A DNA stretch of 64,000 nucleotides from Cymbidium sinense (GCA_021442155.1 CM038228.1:86940114-87004113); one strand, 5' to 3'. Shown: positions 11,391 through 23,530, numbered from the stretch's first letter. Notes: generated by a model not told the origin, from the letters alone. Numbers and translations: made by a program.

Positions 11391-14300
11391 TCTTTAATTA
11401 ATTCTAATTAATCTAGGGATCTTTTAAAATTTATATCTCTCTCAATAAAATTTAAAAAAATATGAAATAAAATTCTATGGAAAGATAATTTAACCTAAAA
11501 TATTTTAAAATTAATTTCAATGAGTTTTGAATTATGACCTTCTCTGATTTTGGGTTTTATTGGAAACTTTATTTTGCTAATTACCTTTTAATTAAGCATC
11601 TAATTAATCTCACACTTCTTGGATATTTTTTAGGGGATGACCTCTGCCTCCCCTAATTTTCTTGGGATTTATTGAATGCTTAATTAGGAGAATTGCATAT
11701 AAATTTCTTAATTACTCTTTTAACTTAATTAAGCATAATTAGAGTGTGATTAGTGGTTTTAATCCATGATTAGAGTTGATTAAGGTCAGATCCAGTAGAT
11801 AGGAGGTTTATGGAATAATTTTGGGGCATCTCTTCTAAGCTATTCACTAAATCCCCCTCTTCTTTCCTTAATCCTCTGTTAATTAAGGGTAAATTCACTA
11901 ATTATCCCCTTAATTAATTTTTAAAAATTCTAAAAAGTTCTAGAACTTAATTAATCTACTTTGGGTAGATGCTTAAGTGTTTAATAACCTAAGTCCAATT
12001 AAGGAAATCAAAACCCAATTCATATGTATGAAAGGGTGTTTTAAATTACTTAAAACTAAAACCCCTTAGCTTAATTAACTATTAATTGTGACTAATTGCA
12101 TTAGGTCTTTTTCTTATTAGGTGCATTGCAAATTTAAATTCCTTGTGAGTTTTTATGTCATCTCAATGGTTCATAACTATGTTAACTAATGTAAGGTTAA
12201 TTAAGTTAATTAACCTAATTTCATAAAATGGATCTAAGTATCTAAAAATTAAAAAAAAATATCAAACACATGTTGGAATTGATTAGGAATAGCATACTTA
12301 ACTTACCTTTTTAAAATTAAATCCAACTTCAAACTAAACAAAAATTATCTTGAATACACTTTGATTTATTTTAAACTTTCTTATTCCATAAGAATGTCTT
12401 TAGGATTTAATTGAAGTGCTTTCATTGCTTTTTCTCAACATGTTAAATTTCTATTTCATGTGAGTTCATGCATCCATATTTTTCAAATTCAAATTTAAAA
12501 TGAAATTGTTTACTTTATGTGCATGTGTTGGCTAAAGTAGAAATATGAGTGGCTATTATCACTACTAAATTCAAATTATTTTCAAAACATATAAATCAAA
12601 TATCAAATCTGAAAGTATGCTACTTATATTTTAATTATGAGCTTGCATGTGAAATATTATAAAGGTATGCTTAGCATAGGTTTCCTTTCTCTCTTATATT
12701 GGTATAGTTTTGAATAAGAATTTGGTGAGATATATGGTCCATTTGAAAAGGACCTAATACTCACCTAATTCTATATCCTATTCATCCCTATGCTATCACC
12801 TAAGAGGGGCTACCTATACTTGCATACATAAGTTGCATAAATAAAATGAATCCATTAATGCAACTTTTGCATTCTTCTTTTCCATTTCATTTCTTTTATA
12901 CGCATGTTTGTTTTTAAAGAAAGTGGCATATTAATCTGGACAGCCCCAAGGTTGCAAGGCTTTAAGTAGCCTAAAGTAGGTCTTGTACCTTACACCTCAG
13001 TTATTACACTTGGTTAACAATGATTGACTCACTTATCTTTCTTACTTTCATGTATGTGAAATTTGGATAAGGAACCTTTCTACTTAAGAAAAATCATGCA
13101 TATTCAACTTCTAAATTTTCTTAAATGGATTACTTAGCATGCATCATAAAGTGTGTTAACTATTCTCATTTATGTATAGATATGCTTCCATCCATATGCA
13201 TGTTATATATGTTGGGAAAGAAATGAAGTAATGTGTTATGTGAATTTTGATTCATTTTATTTAATCTTAAAATCTTTCTTTTGAATGTTTGTTTAGAGTT
13301 CATCTAAACTTAAGATTAATTAAAATATTTAATCAAAATGTTCACCTAAATAAAACTAAAATGTGAATCTACTTTAGAAATTACTTAGGTTGGGGAAGGA
13401 AAGAGAAGTCTCCTTCTCTTTCCCTCTCTTCATAACTTAATAATTAATTCTAGAATTCACTTGGATCTAATCAAAACATGAAATCAAATCAACCCAAAAT
13501 AATTAAACAACATAAATGAAACCCCCTCTAAGTTGAACATGTTTTCACACTTAGAAAATTTGAACCTAAAGCCATAGCTAAGCATACCACACAAACCTTC
13601 AAAGCACACACATTATCTTAAATCACCACTTCTAGCTTTAGGTTACGTCGATGCATGGTTTGATATTTTGTTTTATTTTGTGATGTATATTTTAGACTAG
13701 ATGTCAGGGTGTATGCTTGTACAATGAATGGTAGGATGCTCTTAGTCTAATCATTATTTTCTATAGGGGATTGTGCTTAAGGGGCGTTATCATAAATAAA
13801 AATACAAATGCTTTTCCTTGCAAGTGATTTATACCCCTAAGCATAATCCAATAGGCCAGGTGAACTTAGTCACTCATGGTGGGGTGATAAGTCTAATATA
13901 CATGCTTAGAATTTATGTGATTTGTTTTAGCTAACCTTTATTTTACAGATGTTAGTTAGATTTTCATTCTTTTTCTTTTCATGTAAATTTGTGCAATTAG
14001 GATTTTGGAATGATTGTTATGAGGATCGGGATGAACATTGGTCATAAGATCCTATCTTATGCACCATATGAAGCCTTGGAGCATCTACCTTCCAACCATC
14101 CAAAAAAAGGAACCAAAAGAAGAAATAAAGCTTGAAGACCTCCATAAAAATGAATTCCTTACTTAATTGTAATTTAATTCATTTGTAAATAAATCTAGGT
14201 TGTATAAGGGTAGAGCTCGGCAACCCAATTTGATATTTTTGGGTTTGTACGGTGGTTTTCGACCACAATGGCCTTTTATCCTTTTTGTGGTTAGCTTTAT

Positions 14301-15490
14301 AAATTAGTTGATGATTTGTTTAGCTTTTGCATTAAGTGGCATACTTTTCCTTGTTTCTTCCTTGCTTTATGTATGGCCTAGATGTGGATTAGGCTCTTTA
14401 GAGAAAAATAAATCTTTTACCTAACTTAACAACTCAAAATAAAAAATTAAATAACTCATAACCTCACCTAAAGCTTAAGTTTAAAATCAAGATAAAAGAA
14501 TTAGCAACCCCTTAGCTCGATGAGCATTTCTTTTGTAATATCATGCACAAATGCATCTTATTTCACTCTTGATTGGAGGGCTTCCACCTTTGTTAGAGAA
14601 ACTTGGCTTGACCTTTGAGAGTCATAGTGGAAACTCACCTCCTCCCTTCTCGTTAATTTTGGGCAATAACTTTATTTCGCATGCATTAGACATATGAACA
14701 TATTAGCCTGAGTCAAGATAATTGTCCAAAAATAAAAATAAAATGAAACTTGAATCATATTAGATTTAGGTCATTTGAAGCATGCCCTTACATAATCTAG
14801 TCTCTTTAAGGAGTGAGTTTAAGGACTTAGTCTCTTTCTAAATAAATAATATCTTAGCTATCTTGAAAAGCATAAAGACTTGCCTACTTATATATAAAAT
14901 CGTAGGAGGAGTTAGTTGGCAGCCACCCCCAAGCGGTTGTAAGTCCAAGCTTTTGGGTGATTTGACCTCTCTTGTGGAGGCAAACCAATTACCCATTTTT
15001 GTCTTAGATTTAGGTTATGCTTTCAACCCTCGCCAAAGCTCCCTAAATTTAGGTTATGTGGTTGCTTCTCCCTTTTGTGGGCCATAAGCATAATTCCTCA
15101 CCTCTTAGGCATTTCCTTCATCTTGTGTTAAGAAATCATAAATCCTAAATTTCTAATGAAAAATTCAACTTAAACAAACTAAATCAATTTCAAAAATGTA
15201 AAGCCCAACTATGGGATAGTTTGAGATGCTTGCTAGGTTTCCTAGCATCGTGGACATCTCCTACTTATCTTCCATTTTGGCTTCGATAATAACTCTCTCT
15301 TTTGATGAATCTCATTTGATCTTCGAACATGAACTAATTGATTGATAGTACTTCCTATTGAAATCTTCAAATACAATGATCATTCACCTTAATCGAGAGT
15401 TTTCTTAAGGAATCTCCATTCTTTAGGATGTAATTAACTATTGGGGCCTTGCCCCTGTAGGGAACCTAACGAACCTGATTTAAAATAAAC

Positions 15491-15519
15491 CATGATTTAC
15501 TTTTCCATGTAAAGTAGGG
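15491..15519 (+). other. U5-side LTR hairpin, C 5' LTR
   Basis: TTTAC-TTTTCCAT-GTAAA is intact with a partly decayed outer stem (CATGATTTAC against GTAAAGTAGGGG). The loop is identical to the B copies. Confidence 0.55.
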
Positions 15520-15738
15520 GAAGAATCTCTGGTACTTATGCAGCCCCATCATCCTTAGGAGTCCTTTTTGAGGTGATTAATTCCATTAAAGGGTAGTGAC
15601 TTCTGTCTCTCGAGATAGTACACAATTTCCTTGATGACGTACTCGATCACCTGAATAAGCACATCTACAGATCTACGTGATGTCGTAAAAAGATAAATTT
15701 TTATAGACTTGTCTTTCTTTTCTCACCATAGATTTGAA

Positions 15739-15756
15739 AGGTGACTCGTATAGAAA
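15739..15756 (+). other. Altered primer-binding site, element C
   Basis: Ten bases after the LTR end, AGGTGACTCGTATAG replaces the canonical TGGCGACTCCACTGG. The same altered form, including the following AAATTTTTCT, is found in the inverted LTR fragment (61270-61300). Confidence 0.5.
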
Positions 15757-16092
15757 TTTTTCTAACCAACAAACCCATGGAAGCATCAATGTCTTCAAAA
15801 TATTTTAACCCATCTCCAACATACATAAATTTGTTGAAAGTGGATTCTACATTCAAAAATCCCCTCTTCAATTCTAAACTCAAAATCTCTCTCCAAATTC
15901 AAAAAGCCCCACTTAACATATTCAAATTGTTGAGTGTGGGTTCAAATTCTAAAATCAAAATTCAAAAGTCATACATAAGTATAAATCTGATTTGGATTTG
16001 TTTTTCTAAAATTATTGACTTATAATCGTCACCCGGATTAGTTCTCAGCCTATATGGCAACTTAGAAGTACATGTTTACTTTTCCTTTTGGA
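15757..16092 (+). mobile_element. Element C leader (short)
   Basis: About 340 bases against 2.3 kb in B: it lacks leader hairpins 1 and 2 and nearly the whole hairpin array, keeping two or three terminal units (about 15805-15845 and 15907-15945). Most likely a deletion near the primer-binding site. Confidence 0.65.
15907..15940 (+). other. Pre-gag leader hairpin, element C
   Basis: CCCCACTTAACA pairs with TGTTGAGTGTGGG (12 pairs, one bulged base, one G-U). It lies about 150 bases before the first in-frame ATG of the pre-gag region; the B counterpart at 33763-33803 has the same bulge in the same place. Confidence 0.65.
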
Positions 16093-17764
16093 ATGGATTT
16101 GGCTTTGGATCAGGCCAACCTCCCACAGTCTGACTTCGCCCACCTCATTCATTTTGGCCAAGGTTTCAAGGGGGCTAGGATCACTTGTGAGGGGACCACC
16201 CTCACAACCGTCAGTAGGAGTATGGTGACTGGGCAGAAGCCGATCATCTAGGTTGAGATGTCATTTAACTCAGAGTTTCCCTCACAGAAGAAGAAGGCTA
16301 TGGCAGTTCCCGCAATAGTAGCATTTTCACTGCCAGTGCGCTCAGTGGTTCCCCTTTATGCCCTAGTACGGGCTAGCACCCACTCATTGGCTCCTTCCAA
16401 GGGGAAGGCTACCCTATCTTCAAGGATAGTCTCCCCCACCAACGAGGTTGGGTCTAGTTCTCGTGCTACCCCTCCTAGCAGAACTCAGTGCCGTAGCTGG
16501 TGCCGCAAGATCAAGCGGCATCACGACCTCATAGCTAAGAAACTAGAGGCAATTTCCTAGTATGCAGTAGAGGAGTTACCTAGGATAGTGTCTCCTCTCA
16601 TCACAGAGAACAAGTTTCACCCCCTCTCTAGTTTTGATGGAGAGGAAGACATTAGGAGGATCTCAGCTTCACCTCCACCTGTAGTACAGTTTGAGGATCC
16701 TATCAGAGAGAGGAGAACGTCTTATGCCAGCCTTAGATCAGTTCTATGCTAAGTTGGCAGAGCTTACGGATGATCAAAGTCTGAGGCTCAATTTGATTTA
16801 CATTTTGTCATTTGTCACATTGTGGGCAAACAAATCGAGAGAGGGCGGAGGCCTGTGCAGACAGATTACTAGCGGAGAGAGAGATATGGACAACAAGAGC
16901 CTCACCTCATGGACTTTTTTTATCGGCATGCTACCCACGCTGATCATATTGATAGCATTCTACTGATGGATACTACCTACCACAAGAGAGGAGCTCTTAC
17001 ATAGAGAGAGTTGGTGGTGCCTCTGTCACACTGCTCTACTCCACGCCCACCATCACCAGTACAAGTTTCATCATCCACAGTTCCAACAAAAACCATGAAG
17101 GCTGCACCCGGGGAGAAGAGAGCCCCACTGATGATTTGGCTAGGGCCAAGAGATCCCATTCCATCTACACCACCAACTGAGGTGAGGCCGAGCTCTCCTG
17201 CTCAACCTTCTACCTTAGTTGCAGTGAAGAGGGAATGGCGACCATGGAGTATTGTAGTTGTGCCATCACCACCACTGCAGTAGAGCATAGAGATAACAAC
17301 AATAGGAGGAGGAGTCGGGTTGCCCCATGGCCATAGTCCTCTTAGAGTACTACCCAGATCCAAAGGATAGCCATGAGCATCTTTTTTCTAGTGAGCATAT
17401 TCATCACAGGGTTAGCTCTCTAGTAGCATATGAGGTTAGATGTCTTTCTATTTATGACAGTGATCTTACTACCAGTCAGCCTCGATCATTTGTGTTCGTG
17501 CAGTTGGACCATTTCCTCGATGATATTGTAGAACAGTATGTAGTGGAGAAGAAGGAGATCCTAGGATATGATTGCTCTGACTTAGAGGAGGAGAAGGTTA
17601 GTTTTGATCCTAATGAAGATGATCTGTTAGAGGATTCAATAGAAGTACATATGGTTGATACAAGGGGTTCTCTCCTTCATGATCAGAAGAATTTGGAAGG
17701 TGTTGTGACCGAGCAGGATGACACAGCTCATTCGACCCAACACCTCCATCAACAATTAAAATAA
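16093..17764 (+). pseudogene. Element C pre-gag coding region (Ogre ORF1-like position), broken
   Basis: Reading starts at ATG 16093 (MDLALDQANLPQ...) and runs in one frame to 16560 with a single internal TAG at 16249. It then continues through frameshifts in open pieces at 16691-16966, 17011-17283 and 17327-17764. The upstream part is basic and Ser/Pro/Thr-rich. The last piece is acidic and carries FDPNEDDLLEDSIEVHMVD (about residues 95-113 of that piece), which is conserved in element B as FDPYEDDLLEDSMEVHMVD. I know no named domain that fits. Its place between leader and gag matches the extra ORF known upstream of gag in Ogre elements, but that is position only. It could equally be the N-terminal half of a very long Gag. 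Confidence 0.6.
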
Positions 17765-17769
17765 AAGGA

Positions 17770-18640
17770 TGAATAAATTGATAGGATGGGGAAAAGGCTT
17801 GAAGACTTGCTAGCAGCAGTTTTGGCACTTCAGAACCAAGCCCCGGTAGTGCATCCTACTATTGTAGAGACTGGTTAGCCTGAGTTGTTGCATGTCTTAG
17901 ATCAAGCCAAGCCTTCACCTCCAGTAGAGTAGGGCAGCACCAACTTGTATAGGAAGGTAGTGGATAGTACCTCTGTACAAGAAAATGATATTAAACTCAT
18001 GGTTGAGTAGCAGGTGAGAGAAGCATTGACGTAAGCCCGAGAAAGATCATCAGTTCCAAAGGGTAGACCCTACCCAGAGGAATTTGATGCCATCCAGTAT
18101 CCTAAGGGTTTTGTGCCACCTTCTTTCAAGACTTCGATGGCAACGGGAACCCACACATAACACACTTCAGGGCCAGCCGTTGCAATGTTGGTGCTAGTGA
18201 TGCTCTACTATTCTGACTTTTTGTCAATAGCTTAGCAGGCATAGCCTTTGATTGGTACCCTAAACTCTCAAATAGTTCAGTTAAAACTTTTGTTGAGTTG
18301 GAGCAACTCTTCATTAAGAGGTTTGCTGGAGCTCAACAAAGGGTGACTATAGGTGATCTCGTTGTGGCTCAACAACACTATAGGCGATCTCGTTGTCCCT
18401 CGTTGATTATATTCTCAGATGGTGTAATTTGAGTATGAAATGTGAACTGCAGTTGTCTGAAGAGCACGCCATTAAAATTCTACCAAAGAATATTCATGGC
18501 CCAGTCGCCTTCATGCTCAAAGGTTTCATCATCAAAACATTTGAGAAGCTAATCAACAAGGCAGCTAGCTTATAAGGAGAAGCCAAACAGTTGTCTTCTC
18601 TGAATCAATCAACAAAGCCAAAGCCACAGAAAGCTTATGA
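17770..18640 (+). pseudogene. gag: Element C gag (capsid-like region), broken
   Basis: A coiled-coil-like segment (RLEDLLAAVLALQNQ) leads to GRPYPEEFDAIQYPKGF (about 18060-18115), a signature of plant Tat/Ogre Gag, and to the retrotransposon Gag core with FDWYPKLSNSS and TFVELEQLFIKRFAG (about 18246-18330). A further piece (18393-18575) carries the C-terminal part of that core (LVDYILRWCNLSMKCELQLS). In the family this protein forms the virus-like particle. At least two frame changes and several TAG codons break it. B retains the same order at 35580-36330. Confidence 0.8.
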
Positions 18641-18869
18641 GAAGAAGTCAGGGGCAATGACAGTAGTAGACAAGGGGAAGCAGCCAACTAGAGAGCAGTA
18701 TGAGAAACTTCGAGCTCCACAACCGTCAATTCCACCTCGTCTACCATCACTTAGGTCATCCTTCTGGCCGCCATAGTAGCCTCAATGGTCTTCACCACCT
18801 CCTCCTCAGCCATAATTACAGCAGCAGCGGTACACATACCCACCGCCAGTTAGCTACCATCCACCTACT

Positions 18870-19345
18870 CTTTTAGATAAACTAAACAAACTTTATTCAT
18901 TTAAGAGGGAAGTAATCAGAAAAATTTTTAAGAATCTCTTAAAGAAACCTGATTTTTAGCTACCCAAGCCTAGAAGCCCAGAGGAAGTGGGAAAGAGCAA
19001 CGATCCTAACTTTTCCCCCTACCACCGCATGCTAGGCCATGTTTTAGAGGATTGCTTTACATTCAAAGATTAGCTTGAGCATAACTACAAGACAGGAGCC
19101 ATAATTATCCCGAAGGAATACCTTGTGGAACAACCATCCGGTTCCATTAGGGTAATCCTTGGGGATACCTGCGATCCTATCAAAACCAAAGTAGGTTGGG
19201 ATATCTCCTTATCCTGAATCTCTAAAAAGATTGTGCCAAAAATCAAAAAACTTTTCTTACAGCGGCTTGAGGCAACTCGAACCTCCAACATCAAGGAAGG
19301 TTTGCAAGTTGCCAAAGATAACTTGGGAAAAGGGGGAGCTCAGTA
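18870..19345 (+). pseudogene. gag: Element C gag zinc-knuckle region, broken
   Basis: Encodes a basic lead-in (FKREVIRKIFKNLLKK) then PYHRMLGHVLEDCFTFKD. The matching B sequence is a CX2HX4HX4C finger; in C the first cysteine has become serine. A TAG at 19071 stands where B has TGG (Trp, 36746). Downstream comes a segment shared with B ending in EGLQVAKDN. In the family the knuckle binds the genomic RNA. Confidence 0.7.
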
Positions 19346-20150
19346 GTAGCAGCAGCAGTCCACACTACTGACACTAGCCCAGGATAGCCAAGTAGCACAA
19401 CCATCGATCGAGCCCAGCCTCTAGTCCACCGTTACAACTACTACTTCAACAAGCACTTCTACTTTGGTATCTCTTTGCTAGTAGACATCTTGTATCGGTG
19501 GATGAGGACATCAAATCCTTTGCCCCTCTTACTTTACTAGATTTCTACTATGTCCCTCCTTCAAAATCCAAGAAATTAAGAAATAAAGTTAGTTTGAATT
19601 ACATCTATATCACTCCTAATGGGTTCTCTAAATCTATTTTTAATGAAAACTCTCCAAGTCTAAATAATAATTATAACAACTCTAATCTTCCTCTTTCTAA
19701 TTCAGAGTTGGACTTTCCTTCTCTAAATGCTACGGGTTCACCTCTTAAGATAGACTTGGAATCATCTGATTTCGAGATCCCATAGGAGAAGCTGTAGGTG
19801 AGCCTGGCGAGCATGTAGAATCTTCCATTAACATGCCACAAGAGATCACCCAAGTCAACCTTCGTAGTGGCAAGGTTCTACCTCCTAGGGTAGCAGCTCA
19901 AGATAAGGGGAAACAAGTCAATAGTTCTAATGATTGAGAAGTCCCTTCACAGGATGCTCCACTCATGGATATGCTTGTAGAGAATCAACCCAAGGTGGAT
20001 TACAATGTCCTCTCTCACCTAAGAAAATTATCATCTAAGTTAAGCATATATGATGCCATTATCTTATCTAAAGAGATGTGAGAATCATTAATCAAGGCTC
20101 TTCTTGATCTGGAGATATGCTTAGCTTAGCTGACCATTGTTGGAGAGGAG
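19346..20150 (+). pseudogene. Element C gag-protease linker
   Basis: An open piece at 19498-19785 (LTLLDFYYVPPSK..., then Asn/Ser-rich) is followed by LRSGKVLPPRVAAQDKGKQ and DYNVLSHLRKLSSKLSIYDA. All match B (37129-37789) in order. The second half resembles the segment found just before the protease in plant Tat/Ogre polyproteins; the first half I do not recognise. Two or more stops interrupt it. Confidence 0.65.
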
Positions 20151-20154
20151 GCAC

Positions 20155-20783
20155 ATTATTCCAGAGAAGCCTAAGGAATCACTTTCATAGATGAAGACCT
20201 TCTTCTTGAAGACATGGAGCACAACCGTCATAACTACATTACAGTAGACATGGGCAGATTCAGACTTTCTAGGGTTCTTGTTGATCCAGGTGCATCAGTA
20301 AACATTATGAGTCCAAAGACCCTTGCCTATCCGAGGATCGACATCTTCACACTCTGAGGAGTTCAGATGATGTTGAGAGGATTCAATGAACAAGGCGAGA
20401 AGGATTTAGGTTCCATAGTATTACCTTTCGAAATAGGTGACTGGAAGACTAAAGCTAAGTTCTATATCATTGATTTGAATACTTCATTCACCGCTTTGCT
20501 CGGTAGGCCTTGGATACATCAAAATAAGATGATTTCATCCTCCCTTTATCAGTGCATCAAGTTTAGAAGGGATGGAATTGAATATTATGTCAAAGGAGAT
20601 GAAAATCCATTTTCAGTCAGAGAAGTTGAGATATATGAAGATGCGACCAACTATCTTCCTCAAAATACCTTTTCTCGTGAACTTTGTCAAAATTCAAATG
20701 CAAAAGATAAAGAAAAAAAGAAAGAAAAAGATAAAAAAATAAAAATACAAATGAACGAGAAAAGGATATCAAGGAAGAAGTAG
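20155..20783 (+). pseudogene. pro: Element C aspartic protease, broken
   Basis: VLVDPGASVNIMSPKTL carries the catalytic aspartate (codon 20283-20285) in a D-P-G-A-S version of the retropepsin D-[TS]-G-A-S motif. The open piece 20367-20783 follows with TALLGRPWIHQNKM, the family's C-terminal protease signature, and a Lys/Glu-rich tail (about 20695-20780). A TGA near 20356 separates the two halves. In B the active-site sequence has decayed to DQSAL, so C has the better preserved site. The retropepsin would cut the Gag-Pol polyprotein. Confidence 0.8.
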
Positions 20784-20921
20784 AGCAGCATGTCACATTC
20801 CACCCATAGTTCATTCCATCATATGGACATATGGGTAGGATGACTCGACCTCCACTAAGAAAAGGCAGAGGTAAAAGACCCCATGGTTGGCAGTTAGCCA
20901 ATACCCCTACTATTCACATAG
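20784..20921 (+). mobile_element. Element C interior up to the B insertion point
   Basis: Continues past the protease: MGRMTRPPLRKGRG-type sequence matches B 38486-38540, and the last match is 'ctattcacatagac' against B 38612-38626. At 20922 it switches to LTR sequence. C resumes at 53280 at the position equivalent to about B 38637, only about 12 bp further on. Confidence 0.75.
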
Positions 20922-21559
20922 ACTTTTGGAGTGAGCTCTTAACCTCCTCTTCTTAGACTTAGGACTCATCTAAACACTAAGAACTCCTTAGTCATAAGAC
21001 ACTTCTAGTGATTAGGTGAACACTTAACCTAAGCCTAGAGACTTAAAAGTGTTAATCATAAGATTAAGCTATACCTTAGGGCTTAAGGAAATTACATATC
21101 TCATAGCCTAAACTCAATATAGATACACTTTCTCAAATTAAACCCAATTTCAATTCTCAAACTAAATCTCAAATTCAAATTTGAATTCCAAATATAATTT
21201 CAAATTCGACTCCAAATGATTGAAACCCAAAGTCAAATTCCTAAAACCCTTCCTAAGCCATATGAACCACATTTATAAGCTTAGCTAAAACTCCCTTTAG
21301 ATCAAATCAAACTGAATTGATCTCTTTATAAATCAATTATTCCTTCATTTATATTCATAAATATAAATAAAATCCAAATTCAAATGACCAAAACTATAGC
21401 AAAAATCAAATCCAAACTCAATATAAGCCCTTTAAGATAATTCTTTGGACTTAGCCAAATTTTATCCAAACTAATCAAAATGAATGAATTTTCTCTCGAA
21501 TCAATCATTCATTTGAACATGTATCCAAATATAAATAGAATCTACAATCATCAAACCAA

Positions 21560-22345
21560 ATTCAAGTCAACCCAAGTCGCCCAACTTTTTTGACTTAAAA
21601 CTTTCAATTGAGCCAAAACCTATTGGACTCCAAATTGATTGTCATTGAATTTATATTTCAATCTATGGCTCATATATAAGTTCAACTAAACTTGAATCAA
21701 ATTAAAATCAAACCAATTGACCCACTTAGGTCCACTTGACCTAAAGTACCCATTTGAGCCAACTTCCTATCCAACCCAAATTGAATCAAATCAAGCTCAC
21801 CAAAATCTTCCATCATGATTGTTGATCACCATAGAATGATCAATTACAATCAATTGGATCAAACCAAGTCAAGTTAGTCATTTGACCAAGTCAACCCTTA
21901 GCCCAAATGAACCAAAACTAGCCAAAACTCATCTTACACCAAATTGATTGAAACCAATGATTTGAATCATCCCAAAATTAATATTTAAATGTGACTTGAC
22001 CACCAATTTGGCCAAACCAAGCCCAATTGGCCATTTGATCCAAGTTGGCTAAAGGATCAAACGGGTCAAATCATGATCTAACCCAAATTGATAAAACCAA
22101 TCAAGTTCATTCCAAATTGATTATTGAACTTGACCAAAGCCATAATTGAATCTAATTTGATCAATTGGTCAACTTGACCCAAACTAGCCCAAATTGGCCT
22201 AAAGGGTCAATTTAGCCTAAATTCAAATTAATTCAAACCAAAGACCACATTCATCTTCAATGATCCAATTGAACATGAATCAACCCATAACCCAAGCTAA
22301 TTTGACCAATTTTGATCAAATTGGTCAACTTGACCCAATATGACC
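21560..22345 (+). promoter_or_regulatory. TTGACC/T (W-box-like) cluster, B 5' LTR
   Basis: About 16 TTGACC/TTGACT hexamers on the two strands by hand count, ending some 360 bp upstream of the TATA box. The same cluster is in the B 3' LTR (46140-46960) and the C 5' LTR. Confidence 0.55.
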
Positions 22346-22702
22346 CATATAACTCAAATTATGCAAAATCCCTTGAAACCAAGCCATAATCCATTGGGGG
22401 CTGATCAAACCCAACCAAAACCCATTTGGGATCAACCCAAAATCAACCCAACCCATTTAAATCTCTCATGGATCCTCCCTTACATAGGTTTCCACCCAAC
22501 CTCATTTAATTCTTCCCTACCACATGCACTTAACTCCTCCCCAACATTTGCATTGAATTGAGCTAATCATATGACATCAAGAGAGGACTTTGGAGCAAAA
22601 ATCCAAAGTCTTAAATCGATCAATCATCCATCCCAACCACTACAAGCAAGATGTCAATCAATTTGGAGCAAAAAAAATCAAAAAAGAATGGATTTTCGGC
22701 CA

Positions 22703-22712
22703 TTATAAAAGG
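22703..22712 (+). promoter_or_regulatory. Probable TATA box, B 5' LTR
   Basis: TTATAAAAGG preceded by a run of A and followed by a C/T-rich segment with 'ctcttgctcccacc' about 25-40 bases on, a usual plant start-site setting. Conserved in the 3' LTR as TTATAAAATG (47313). A second TATA-like TATAAATAG at 22828-22836 is an alternative, but it is TACAAATAG in the 3' LTR. Confidence 0.55.
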
Positions 22713-23159
22713 AGGGAGAAATAAGGCTTTACATCTCTTGCTCCCACCACCGTTCAGCTCCCAAAAGCTCCCCAAAGCAAAAAGGAACCCATCCCCCACC
22801 TCTTTGAGCCATTTTTGAGCTCAAAAATATAAATAGTTGCTCTTCTAGGGATGCGACAGTAAACATCAAAGAAGATGATGTTTCGAAGAGAGGTGAAGGT
22901 TAAAGATCATTCCAAAACTTTCTCACATACCTAGGAGTTCACTCGGATCTTCACCGCCAATTTTAGGATTTCTAGCATTCGGTGTTAATTTTCTTGCTGA
23001 TTAAGGAATTTCTCTTAGATAATCCCGTATTTTTAATTTAAATCATCCCAATTAAAAAATAAAATTTTTTCAATGTGAATTGACTTAAAAACAAGTCCAT
23101 TTAGACAAGTTTTCACTAAGAAATCTCATTTTTTTTTCCTTTGAAAAGCATGTATCTTT

Positions 23160-23530
23160 CATCGCCGACGGGCCTTCATCCGTGGTTCGAATCTTTTGAT
23201 CATGCGTGGATCATGCGATCCAGCCTTTGATCGCTGATCGACCGTCCAATTGCTTGGATCACGCACCGCCGACCGCCTTCGATCGATGTGATCGATACCG
23301 TATCGCTTGTATGATCGATAGCTAAGATTGCACACTGATCATCACTCCGGATGGTGATCGATCTGGACCTTCATCAGATTGGTCCAGTGAGCCGCGGTCG
23401 CTCTCTGTTGGTTGACCCGTTTCCCGCTTGTCAACACTGACGCGGCACCGCGAGGCACATGAGTTCCACATGGCATCACGCGTCTAATCACGTGAAACCA
23501 CGTAGCGCCGTGTTGCCACGTCAGCGTCGC
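23160..23530 (+). other. GC-rich, CpG-dense patch, B 5' LTR
   Basis: About 370 bp rich in CG, GATCG and CGATCG, with AT-rich DNA on both sides; it sits some 450 bp downstream of the TATA box. No open frame with a recognisable domain. The B 3' LTR counterpart (47820-48240) is even richer and has diverged more than its surroundings. Confidence 0.6.

Larger units (their letters stand above)
8018..15728 (+). mobile_element. Element C: 5' LTR (7.7 kb)
   Basis: Starts TGACCTCA at 8018, the same start as the B 3' LTR (45505) and close to the C 3' LTR (TGAGCTCA, 60594). Ends ...TCACCA at 15728. The first 180 bases match 60594-60775 at about 86% by eye, so these are the two LTRs of one element. Order inside: a short conserved start, AT-rich sequence with repeated 'tataaatgaaatataaat' (8460-8860), the TTGACC-rich cluster (9136-10050), the probable promoter (about 10500), a GC-richer patch (11095-11390), then a long AT-rich stretch ending in the conserved U5-side block. 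No coding capacity. Confidence 0.9.

Noticed and set aside
16093..17764. The pre-gag region as a captured host gene
   Set aside because: Present at the same place in both B and C without recognisable host domain, intron trace or distinct composition; an element-own ORF is simpler.
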